Source: an uncultured Dehalococcoidia bacterium
GTDB taxonomy: Bacteria > Chloroflexota > Dehalococcoidia > Dehalococcoidales > UBA1222
Direction: 5' to 3'
Assembly (NCBI GenBank): GCA_903844845.1
Contig: CAIMVG010000028.1
Location: forward strand, 1-45,610
DNA length: 45,610 bases
Position numbers and translations under genes: made by a program. The notes beneath the pieces are model-generated. The model saw only the letters and a program-made list of their open reading frames with translations. It had not been told where the DNA came from and made no database searches. Below are positions 34,755 through 41,173 of this stretch, one piece after another (the stretch's first letter is position 1; each line of letters begins with the position of its first letter).

Positions 34755-35026
34755 AACGAACTACTTTACCGAACACCGAACATACACCCTCTCTAAAGAG
34801 AGAGAGGGGTGTTCGTTCGTACAGGTGTATGGGGGTGTTCGAACAGGTGTTCACTAAGGCTAAACCATGCCTGAGTGCAGGCAACAATAGCGAACGCTTT
34901 ATAAATATCATCGGAGTTTGTGAAATGAAAAGTGAAAAAGGACAACGAGATATAACCCGGGTACACGGCGGACACACACGTATTCGCACGCTTTCAATGA
35001 CGTGCGCAGACCGAGAGGATAACTAA
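34751..35026 (+). CDS. Possible small coupled protein overlying the iteron region
   Basis: 91 codons, starting in the ATGA overlap with the ATPase stop and ending flush against the next gene's GTG. That coupling supports it. But its first 35 codons are made of the repeat cluster, and composition is unlike a folded protein (many Arg, Thr and Cys). The frame may be open by chance, with the DNA repeats as the real feature. Confidence 0.4.
   Translation: MKRTTLPNTEHTPSLKRERGVRSYRCMGVFEQVFTKAKPCLSAGNNSERFINIIGVCEMKSEKGQRDITRVHGGHTRIRTLSMTCADREDN
34770..34853 (+). repeat. Iteron-like cluster, candidate replication origin
   Basis: Within 84 bases GGTGTTCG occurs at 34808-34815 and 34834-34841, with variants GGTGTTCA (34846-34853) and GGTGTATG (34823-34830). 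In inverse orientation come CGAACACC (34770-34777) and CATACACC (34781-34788). The two halves face each other around ACACCCTCTCT / AGAGAGAGGGGTGT (34784-34812). The location right after a RepA-like ATPase is where plasmid-type origins often lie. Confidence 0.5.
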
Positions 35027-35392
35027 GTGAAGATGAGAGGAAGCAAGCAGCTGTGCAGCGCCACAAACAGAGACGGCAGTGCGTGCCACGGCATGGCTCT
35101 GGCCGATGGATTTTGCTTCAGCCATTCTCCGGCATTACGAGAAAAGCGGATGGCCGCGAGGTCGAAGGGCGGGCAGCACAGTGCAAAAACGGCCAGACTG
35201 CAGAAGATGATGCCTCCGCGGCTGGTGCCGGTGTTCCTGTTGTTGGAGACAGTCCTCAAGGAACTTTATGACCGTCAGATTGACGCGAAGACTGCCCAGG
35301 CGATTGCTAGCGTGTCGCGCTCGCTGGTATTTGTGTTTACTGCCGGCGAACTTGAAGAAAGGGTCCGTGCTTTGGAAAAAAGCCGGAAATAA
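35027..35392 (+). CDS. Small CCCH-type zinc-finger protein
   Basis: 121 residues from GTG 35027, preferred over ATG 35033 by the AGAGG spacing. Near the N-terminus, C-SATNRDGSA-C-HGMALADGF-C-FSH-S fits the C...C...C...H finger common in small phage and mobile-element proteins. The rest is helical (PVFLLLETVLKELYDRQIDA ... ELEERVRALEKS). The function is unknown. It may bind DNA in packaging or replication. Confidence 0.65.
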   Translation: MKMRGSKQLCSATNRDGSACHGMALADGFCFSHSPALREKRMAARSKGGQHSAKTARLQKMMPPRLVPVFLLLETVLKELYDRQIDAKTAQAIASVSRSLVFVFTAGELEERVRALEKSRK

Positions 35393-35404
35393 AGAGAGGT
35401 TAAA

Positions 35405-35596
35405 ATGGATCTTAAGCGAAGGGTACAGAAAATGGAAAAGGTCAAACAAACAGGCGAGAAGAAGATATTCGTCGCCTTTATGGGTGACGATGGAAAGCCG
35501 GCTGGTGCAGAGGATGTTGAGGCAATCCGACAGTACGAGGAGGAGCAAAAGCATAATAGCGAATGTTGCCTTTTACGAGTAGTCACAGACGGATAA
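35405..35596 (+). CDS. Small hypothetical protein
   Basis: 63 residues with GAGAGG before ATG 35405. A Lys-rich start (LKRRVQKMEKVKQTGEKK) leads to a short strand KIFVAFMG and an acidic helix. No family is recognised. It is the last gene of the plus operon before the hairpin at 35605. Confidence 0.5.
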   Translation: MDLKRRVQKMEKVKQTGEKKIFVAFMGDDGKPAGAEDVEAIRQYEEEQKHNSECCLLRVVTDG

Positions 35597-35604
35597 CGCA
35601 AAGG

Positions 35605-35634
35605 GCGCCGCGGATCCCAGGGGGAACGCGGCGC
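35605..35634 (+). terminator. GC-rich hairpin ending the plus operon (repeat copy 1)
   Basis: GCGCCGCG (35605-35612) pairs with CGCGGCGC (35627-35634). Between them GATCCC faces GGGG. The sequence CGCCGCGGATCC and the following CGGCGCTGA recur at 39673-39706. It is a probable terminator with little U-tract. The next about 260 bases to 35895 hold nothing I recognise. Confidence 0.45.
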
Positions 35635-35894
35635 TGAGGTTTATGGCCAAGTGATGAAGCGAATAGATGCGGCAGGCAAGGCCAGCAAAGTACGGTTGCA
35701 CAGATCCGCCCGGAGTACACCTGCTTAGATGAACCCCAACGTATGCCTATTGTAAGAACGAACGACGAATTGAAACGCGGCCTCAACGTTGCTGAGTACC
35801 AGACTACAACAATATGCGTATTGACAAGCGAACATTTGAGTCATAAACTCAAGAGGCCCTGATCAGATTTTATAACTCGAACGTTGGAGGTTTA

Positions 35895-36146
35895 ATGACT
35901 AATTTTGTTGCCCGTTGTGAGTTTTGTAGAGGCACAGGGAGAGAGTTTCAGGGTGGAATATGTCGAGTATGCAAAGGAGGGGGTAAATTCCAGTATACGG
36001 GCGGACGATCGAACTGGACTCAGTGTTCGTGTTGGCAATCTAAGGAAGGCCCAGGCCGGCAATGGTCCGCAATGCTTCCGCAACCTTGTGAGGTATGTGG
36101 GGGTAGTGGGTGGCTCCGCTTTGATGATGACCATATTTTGAGCTAA
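35895..36146 (+). CDS. DnaJ-type zinc-binding small protein
   Basis: 83 residues with GGAGG before ATG 35895. CXXCXGXG-like units repeat: CEFCRGTGRE, CRVCKGGGK, CSC and CEVCGGSGW, the layout of the DnaJ cysteine-rich zinc domain without a J-domain. Such mini proteins are common in phages and elements and may act as chaperone-like or DNA-binding factors. Confidence 0.65.
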   Translation: MTNFVARCEFCRGTGREFQGGICRVCKGGGKFQYTGGRSNWTQCSCWQSKEGPGRQWSAMLPQPCEVCGGSGWLRFDDDHILS

Positions 36147-36166
36147 ATACCCTTTACAAGACACGG

Positions 36167-36307
36167 CTAGCGTTTAAAAAGCCTGGCTCCGACAAATGCC
36201 AGGCACACCAATACTAATGATGCGTCGCCCCACCATGGGAACACTTTGCTCATCACAAGGGCAATAGTAATCAAAACGGCGGCTAGAGAATCTATATAAA
36301 TATTCAG
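36167..36307 (-). CDS. Possible small membrane protein with CTG start
   Basis: About 46 residues with one or two hydrophobic segments (SLAAVLITIALVM and ASLVLVCLAFVGARLF) and a basic end. The open frame reaches 36361, but that part runs through the terminator hairpin. The only ribosome site in frame is AAGGAG seven bases before CTG 36307. An ordinary start codon is lacking, so this stays tentative. Confidence 0.35.
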   Translation of the reverse strand: MNIYIDSLAAVLITIALVMSKVFPWWGDASLVLVCLAFVGARLFKR

Positions 36308-36335
36308 GTTACAGCTCCTTCTAAAATGGTTGATA

Positions 36336-36359
36336 GGAGGGGGCCGAACTGCCCCCTCC
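36336..36359 (-). terminator. Terminator of the AAA+ module
   Basis: GGAGGGGGC (36336-36344) pairs perfectly with GCCCCCTCC (36351-36359), with a six-base loop. It lies 19 bases past the stop of the minus gene ending at 36379. The downstream T-tract is weak. Confidence 0.55.
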
Positions 36360-36378
36360 AAATTAGCGAATCTTTGTT

Positions 36379-36873
36379 TCAGATCCTGCCTTTGTCCACG
36401 TCTCGGATAATTGCGTGTTTTACTATCGAATCGAGATCATTTTCATCCACGATAATAGCCATGTTATTATAAGCACCCGGACCTCTGACGAGTGAATTGA
36501 AAGGTTGGACGCGAAACTCCCTATATTCTTCAGGTACCGAATCATATGGATGTATTTGTTTGCCTCCGATCTTGAGTAAGCTCGCATATAACAAGTCTCT
36601 ATCATAGTTGTTCCCAGCCGTGAACTGTACAAGCACCGTCTTGCCTTCCCAAACTATTATTCGCCTTCTGTTCATGCCAGCAGTTTCGCGATGTGTAAAT
36701 CCTATCCGAAAAAGATAGGAATTTGAAGGATAACCTGGCCATCTAACGTATGCCATTGTTTCGAAACCATGATCAAAATGTTCTATAGTCCGGTATTCAT
36801 CCCACCACTCAAAATCGAACGCTCCTGTTTCATGGTAAGTTCCGGACAGGGTGTATTTGGGCATTTCGCTCAT
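36379..36873 (-). CDS. Unknown partner of the AAA+ ATPase
   Basis: 164 residues with AAGGAG placed before ATG 36873. It looks like a soluble, beta-rich protein with many aromatic residues (FDFEWWDEY, YVRWPGYPSNSYLFRIGF, RRIIVWEGKTVLVQF). I recognise no family or active site. It follows the AAA+ gene by 57 bases and precedes a terminator, so it is co-expressed with it and could be its substrate, adaptor or effector. Confidence 0.65.
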   Translation of the reverse strand: MSEMPKYTLSGTYHETGAFDFEWWDEYRTIEHFDHGFETMAYVRWPGYPSNSYLFRIGFTHRETAGMNRRRIIVWEGKTVLVQFTAGNNYDRDLLYASLLKIGGKQIHPYDSVPEEYREFRVQPFNSLVRGPGAYNNMAIIVDENDLDSIVKHAIIRDVDKGRI

Positions 36874-36930
36874 CGTTTTCTCCTTATTATTTTAGAATTA
36901 GTTCTTTAATAGCCGCAGTTAAAGTTCAAC

Positions 36931-38265
36931 CTACTTCTCTTTGTTCTTATTTACGTATGTCAGGAGATCAGGTTGCCTCTCCTGTGGCATCGAGAAGCCT
37001 AACCTCTGATTTTTATGCGTGTTGAGCCTGGTTAGGATTGTATCTATGTCTGACTTTTGTGGAGAGATCTTTGCCAAGGATTCGCCAAACTCTATAGCCA
37101 AGCCCCAGATCGTTTCCTGCAATTTTGCCGGAGAGAAGCCCTCGGTCCTTTCTGCGATGTAATTTCGAGATGCCTCATCAATTTTGATCTTCTTATTACA
37201 AAGGTTATTAAGTAATAATCTTCTTTCTTCCAAGTTGGGATTTTCGAAATGGCAAATTACGTCAAAACGGCTTGGGCGTTGTGACATGGCTGAATCCAAG
37301 CTGGTGATATTATTGGTCGTAGCGATAACGACGCAATCAGACTTGGACTCGAGCCCATCGAGTTCGACAAGTAATGAAAGTAATGCTGGATTGCCATAAT
37401 TGCCAAATTCATCACGTGAGAGTGCTACGCACTCTATGTCGTCGATTATTATTATGGCTTTTCCCAAATCCGCAGCAAGAGAAAAAACGTTGGATAAGTA
37501 TCCGTCATCGGCCATTCGGAATGGTACCGTCGTTATGACCGAGATATCGGAGGTGGCATCACTCATGACTGCTTTGCAGACCAAGGTTTTTCCACATCCG
37601 GGAGGGCCAGCAAAAATTAGTCCGCGTTTAGTCGGAATCCCCAATTTTTTCCAAAGGGCTGTTTTGCGAAGGAAGCCAACGCTGTTCTTTTGTATTGTTT
37701 CCTTAATGCGATCGTTTAATATGATTGCATCCCATGATTGCGGGCGAATGTCCAGGAATTTAATCCTGGTACCTAATTGGACCTGCTTCCCGCGGTAGAT
37801 ATTCTCCTCCCTTCCGACTGTGTTGATTGATTTCACCAACGCATTGATTTTAACCCTGTCTTTTGAAAGCCCCTCGACCGACACGCTATTACTACTTTCC
37901 GGGCCGATTTCCGCAGTGACGACAAGGCGCACAGCCCCTTTTTGAAGCAGTAGCTGGCCATCGCGAAGAAGCAGCTCTTTCTTCCTGTAATCCACTTCGA
38001 CCTTAACAAATATTGCCTCGGGCGCTCGATATCCTAACTTTCGGACCGTTTCCCACTCTTCCCTCTCAATTATGCGTTGGAGCGACCATGCCAAAAGAGA
38101 CCAGTAGAAATTTGGCAGAATTATGCAATCCTGATAACGCTTTCCTTTACCGAGGAAATTTTCAATCGGTGCAACGTTTTTTTCACGCAGGCATTTCTGA
38201 TATCTCTCATACCGGGTCAAGCCGGCATCGGCATCTGTCGCTACATTATTCTTTTCATCTGTCAT
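36931..38265 (-). CDS. Atypical AAA+ ATPase of a mobile-element module
   Basis: 444 residues with GGGAGA before ATG 38265. The first about 195 residues form an unassigned N-domain. The AAA+ core follows: Walker A FAGPPGCGKT (218-227), Walker B AIIIIDDIEC (270-279), sensor 1 VVIATTNN, arginine finger in SQRPSRFDV, and sensor 2 GFSPAKLQE. The Walker B reads Asp-Asp where most AAA+ proteins have Asp-Glu, with a Glu two residues on. The general type is that of proteasomal/FtsH/Bcs1-like ATPases that unfold or remodel proteins. No protease domain is fused. It is flanked by an unknown downstream gene and an upstream zinc ribbon. Confidence 0.72.
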   Translation of the reverse strand: MTDEKNNVATDADAGLTRYERYQKCLREKNVAPIENFLGKGKRYQDCIILPNFYWSLLAWSLQRIIEREEWETVRKLGYRAPEAIFVKVEVDYRKKELLLRDGQLLLQKGAVRLVVTAEIGPESSNSVSVEGLSKDRVKINALVKSINTVGREENIYRGKQVQLGTRIKFLDIRPQSWDAIILNDRIKETIQKNSVGFLRKTALWKKLGIPTKRGLIFAGPPGCGKTLVCKAVMSDATSDISVITTVPFRMADDGYLSNVFSLAADLGKAIIIIDDIECVALSRDEFGNYGNPALLSLLVELDGLESKSDCVVIATTNNITSLDSAMSQRPSRFDVICHFENPNLEERRLLLNNLCNKKIKIDEASRNYIAERTEGFSPAKLQETIWGLAIEFGESLAKISPQKSDIDTILTRLNTHKNQRLGFSMPQERQPDLLTYVNKNKEK

Positions 38266-38373
38266 TTAATTTCTCCCATTTAGAAATATTTGTTATCGAC
38301 AAATCATGATGTGCTGATCGGAAAGTTTTCATTTGAGCGGTAATAAATCGATGGGTTTGGATTGTTAGTTACC

Positions 38374-38628
38374 CTATAAACCTGGCTGCCGGGTTGGTAT
38401 TTTTGAACGCAATACCAAGCGAGGTTTTAACATTCTAATCTTGCTCTCGATCTCTTCTAAACTCCCTGAGATGCTGCAGGAGAAGCAGTGGTAAATTTCG
38501 ATTGGGTGTTTCCGATCCTGGTCCCAATCTTTAAAAAGGTTATTGCAAAGACATTTAGGGCAGAGTATTCGGCTAAATATAGTCTTGCCTCCAATTAAAA
38601 CATTCGATCTATTTCTGCATATATTCAA
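38374..38628 (-). CDS. Possible small zinc-ribbon protein
   Basis: 84 residues from TTG 38628, with no good ribosome site. LCPKCLCNN and YHCFSCSISG form two CXXC pairs about 25 residues apart, a zinc-ribbon layout. The tail is basic. It lies 108 bases upstream of the AAA+ gene on the same strand and downstream of the promoter/leader at 38745-38890. The start is doubtful. Confidence 0.45.
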   Translation of the reverse strand: MNICRNRSNVLIGGKTIFSRILCPKCLCNNLFKDWDQDRKHPIEIYHCFSCSISGSLEEIESKIRMLKPRLVLRSKIPTRQPGL

Positions 38629-38744
38629 TTTTTAATGTGCATTTGTTGCAGGCTACCCGGATTGGCACTGTTAGGTGCTATTTTTCAGTAACTTGGTATA
38701 CCTATTTGGTTTGCGCACCTCCTTCCAATAGTTTTTGGGCAAAC

Positions 38745-38855
38745 AAAAACCAGGCCTTTCGGCCTGGCACAAGAAAAAACCTAGAATAAATCTAGGTCCG
38801 GGAAACTATCCCCATCGTTTGTTCGGAATCAACTAAGTTTGTTCTAATTTCTTAT
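38745..38855 (-). ncRNA. Candidate small RNA or attenuator leader with tandem terminators
   Basis: A transcript from the promoter at 38862-38890 would start near 38855. It meets CCTAGA/TCTAGG (38780-38796 on plus), followed on the minus strand by six T's. Then comes CCAGGCC/GGCCTGG (38750-38767) with a GAAA loop and TTTTTG after it. A further small hairpin (GGGA/TCCC) precedes these. The result is an RNA of about 80 or 115 bases, or a leader controlling the zinc-ribbon and AAA+ genes. A seven-codon frame (MGIVSRT) ends in the first terminator stem. Confidence 0.5.
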
Positions 38856-38861
38856 GATAGA

Positions 38862-38890
38862 AATATAACCTATTTCGTATAGTTTGTCAA
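38862..38890 (-). promoter_or_regulatory. Strong sigma-70 promoter of the leader RNA
   Basis: On the minus strand TTGACA (38885-38890) and TATATT (38862-38867) are separated by exactly 17 bases. No coding region starts directly downstream. The tandem terminators do. Confidence 0.7.
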
Positions 38891-39051
38891 GGATTACATA
38901 CCCCGTTAGGCATATTTGGTGCCAACCAAAACCCACAATTAGGAGTGGTATTATCGTGCATTTCTAGCTTGAATATTGGGCATTTAGACTCTTGATATTT
39001 TCAACATATATCTCTAATATATGACACAATATAGCGAACCGGGATAAAATA

Positions 39052-39525
39052 ATGGAATCCAAAACAATCAGAGTTGAAATTGACGTTTTCAATGAACTTA
39101 ATTCATATCGCAAAAGGGGTCTATTAAACAAATATTTACGTCTCGTCCTTGGGCTCCCTACTCCGTTTAAGGATGTTCTAGATAGTTTAAAAAAAGAAGA
39201 ACAAACCGCCAAAGGATATCTGAAAAATCGGTATGATATTCGCTCGAAGAAGCAGAGAACCCTAGGCATTATCTTCGCCAACAAAAGCAAACTGGTCATT
39301 CTAGTCAGGGAAAACGATGCTATTAATTTATGCTTAAGGGGTAATGATAAGGGAACAACCCAAAGGTATTTCAAGGCGAAATCTTTTAAATGGACTATCG
39401 ACTACGACGATGAGGTAAAAAAAACCTTGGCAATTGATATTATTAACAAAATTCAATCTACCGACGGTAGGCGGCGAAAACCACGCAAGCTGGAAACGAG
39501 AAGGAGAGCGCCGCGAACAGGATAG
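39052..39525 (+). CDS. Hypothetical, possibly ribbon-helix-helix, protein
   Basis: 157 residues from ATG 39052, weak ribosome site. The N-terminus (KTIRVEIDVFNELNSYRKRG) resembles a ribbon-helix-helix DNA-binding strand-helix. The centre has strands (TLGIIFANKSKLVILVREND) and the last 25 residues are very basic (RRRKPRKLETRRRAPR). It is AT-rich, unlike the housekeeping genes. It is divergent from the AAA+ module and its promoter, so it is a candidate regulator of it. Confidence 0.6.
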   Translation: MESKTIRVEIDVFNELNSYRKRGLLNKYLRLVLGLPTPFKDVLDSLKKEEQTAKGYLKNRYDIRSKKQRTLGIIFANKSKLVILVRENDAINLCLRGNDKGTTQRYFKAKSFKWTIDYDDEVKKTLAIDIINKIQSTDGRRRKPRKLETRRRAPRTG

Positions 39526-39661
39526 AAAGAGAAGATAACTTAAAAAGCCGCATAGAATCAAAGTTCAAGGTCGGGAAGTCTGCAAGTACGCCGGCCTTCT
39601 CTGTTTTACTTAGATGCGGGCAGGTTATTCTACACGCTAGGCAGGTTATTCATCACGCTAT

Positions 39662-39702
39662 AAAAAAGGGAACGCCGCGGATCCTGACAGGGAACCGCGG
39701 CG
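39662..39702 (-). terminator. Terminator of the small Cys-rich operon (repeat copy 2)
   Basis: CGCCGCGG (39673-39680) pairs with CCGCGGCG (39695-39702). On the minus strand TTCCCTTTTTT follows. It lies 25 bases past the stop at 39727. The core matches the hairpin at 35605-35634. Confidence 0.7.
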
Positions 39703-39726
39703 CTGACATTACCGGCACCAGAGCGA

Positions 39727-39897
39727 TCAATCGTAAAACATGTAATTGGCGCAGGTCGGATGGCCTTCCCATAACGGCGCGGCCTGAAACGATGAGCCCC
39801 CCAGGCATTCGAGGCAGAACCAGAGACAATTACGGCATCCGAACTCCGAAGATTTCACTTCCGGGGGCACTTGTTGGACAAATTCGATTTCCATCAT
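39727..39897 (-). CDS. 56-residue Cys-rich protein
   Basis: Starts ATG 39897 in a four-base ATGA overlap with the preceding stop. Five cysteines are visible: C-RN-C-LWF-C-LE-C in the middle and PTCANYMFYD at the end, fit to hold a zinc or iron-sulfur site. It is short but supported by coupling and by the terminator after it. No family is recognised. Confidence 0.6.
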   Translation of the reverse strand: MMEIEFVQQVPPEVKSSEFGCRNCLWFCLECLGGSSFQAAPLWEGHPTCANYMFYD

Positions 39898-40118
39898 GCC
39901 GCCTTCGCGCCTGCTGCCGGTTCGCGGACCAGTTTTTCGGCTATGCAGACGTGGGAATACCTGACGACGGGATTATCAGCCGCCCATTTCGGCACTTTCG
40001 CATCGATATTAGACACAAGTTTGCCCGTTTCAGACACGAACGGGGCGATGGTGCGCACGTCGAGCCATTCCCGTGCGCCGTTCTTCCTGATTGCCGCGTA
40101 ACAGCCTGTTCTTTCCAT
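39894..40118 (-). CDS. Small hypothetical protein
   Basis: 74 residues with AAGGAGA eight bases before ATG 40118. The sequence has a basic start (MERTGCYAAIRKNGAREWLD), a short hydrophobic middle and an Ala-rich end. No family is recognised. It is the middle gene of a three-gene minus operon. Confidence 0.6.
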   Translation of the reverse strand: MERTGCYAAIRKNGAREWLDVRTIAPFVSETGKLVSNIDAKVPKWAADNPVVRYSHVCIAEKLVREPAAGAKAA

Positions 40119-40159
40119 GTTATTTCTCCTTCGCCCGGCGGCCGCTGCCGCCTGCGGCG

Positions 40160-40357
40160 TTAAATCTTCATTTTTGGTTCATCGAGTTCGGTGACGACCA
40201 GCGGGGGCTGGATTTGAAGCCGGATGAAGCGCCGCTGCGCCAGTTTTATGGCGTAGGCGGCGAAAGCCGCCTGGCTGCGCTTCTGGCCTGCCGCGCACTT
40301 TCCCGCACTCGGACATAACCCGGGGCATATCTTTTTTCCACAGCTGGTTTCTTTCAT
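40160..40357 (-). CDS. Small protein with N-terminal Cys cluster
   Basis: 65 residues with a near-perfect AAGGAGGAG before ATG 40357. Four cysteines lie in the first 21 residues (SCGKKICPGLCPSAGKC), followed by an Ala-rich basic helix (AAFAAYAIKLAQRRFIRLQI). A small metal or iron-sulfur site is possible. It is the first gene of the operon. The palindromic structure at 40382-40512 lies just before its ribosome site. Confidence 0.6.
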   Translation of the reverse strand: MKETSCGKKICPGLCPSAGKCAAGQKRSQAAFAAYAIKLAQRRFIRLQIQPPLVVTELDEPKMKI

Positions 40358-40381
40358 CGGACTCCTCCTTTATTTTTTTAC

Positions 40382-40512
40382 CTGCCCCCATTACCAGAAC
40401 AAAGTGGTGTGAACTGAACGCCGTAACCCGCAGGGGCGTAACGGAGTGAAGCAGTGCGAAGCGCTTTACGGCATAGTGAAGTGAAACACGTATAGTTTGT
40501 GCGTGGGGGCAG
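40382..40512. repeat. Nested palindrome upstream of the Cys-rich operon
   Basis: CTGCCCCCA (40382-40390) pairs with TGGGGGCAG (40504-40512). Inside, CCGTAA (about 40420) faces TTACGG (about 40465). On the minus strand the outer stem is followed by TAAAAAAATAAAGGAGG, the ribosome site of the gene at 40357. It may be a folded 5' leader or the first unit of the palindrome-rich region. Confidence 0.5.
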
Positions 40513-40541
40513 ATTATAAATTCGTTCCCTCCAATGACGGG

Positions 40542-40676
40542 ATTGTGTGTAATTCAGATTCAATTACGCGTAATTGATAACAGATTGTGCGTAATATTAA
40601 TCGGAGTGAGCCGCCTAGTCAGTGATAACAACATTAGGCACAACGGAGGACGTGTCTTGATAATATTGTGCGTAAT
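40542..40676 (+). repeat. Direct repeats ATTGTGYGTAAT with palindrome
   Basis: ATTGTGTGTAAT at 40542-40553 and ATTGTGCGTAAT at 40584-40595 and 40665-40676 repeat at 42 and 81 bases. Between the first two lies the 16-base palindrome CAATTACGCGTAATTG (40561-40576), made of the same half-site. GCCTA/TAGGC (40613-40639) is a further small hairpin. The arrangement looks like protein-binding sites. Confidence 0.5.
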
Positions 40677-40777
40677 CCGCGGGGCGGGTGGTTACCGCCG
40701 AAGAGAGAGACAACTAGTTAGCCATTTCTGTAGGCATGTTGTCGAACGAAACGGCAGCCGGGGCGAAGCCACGGCTA

Positions 40778-40897
40778 GCCCTGCGGAGCAGGGCAGGTAA
40801 TTGCCCGTTCCCATCCTCCGCGAGCGAGGCGGCGGCACCTTAGCCCCGCAGGGTAAATAGCCATCGTTCTGCGGAAGCCTAGGCATAACCCGCCGCC
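40778..40897. repeat. GC-rich nested hairpins
   Basis: GCCCTGC-GGA-GCAGGGC (40778-40794) is a perfect hairpin. Next, GGCGGCGG (40828-40835) pairs with CCGCCGCC (40890-40897), and inside it CCGCAG (40846-40851) pairs with CTGCGG (40869-40874). No gene overlaps. Confidence 0.45.
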
Positions 40898-40949
40898 GAG
40901 CGAGCCTCCCGCGTGCTCTGGGGGGGCGAGGCCTGCCGAGTTGAGGCGG

Positions 40950-41022
40950 TGCGCACAATTAACTTATGTTACCGGCCAGACTGAGCCGCAGTGAAGTTAC
41001 ACATAAGACTTGATTGTGCGCA
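40950..41022. repeat. Long interrupted inverted repeat
   Basis: TGCGCACAAT (40950-40959) pairs with ATTGTGCGCA (41013-41022). Inside, CTTATGT (40963-40969) pairs with ACATAAG (41001-41007). A GGGGCGGGG tract follows at once. The outer arm shares TTGTGCG with the direct repeats at 40542-40676. Confidence 0.5.
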
Positions 41023-41173
41023 GGGGCGGGGTACAGATGCGGCCCTTCGATACATTTGATGGAAAACCAGGCCGAGGAACACTCCGGCTTATGCGGTGCA
41101 AGACGGAGTGGACCGAGGGGAGACTGATTATAGATATGCCCTGTTGAGCAGAATCGAAGCTTTGGCGGTGCGG

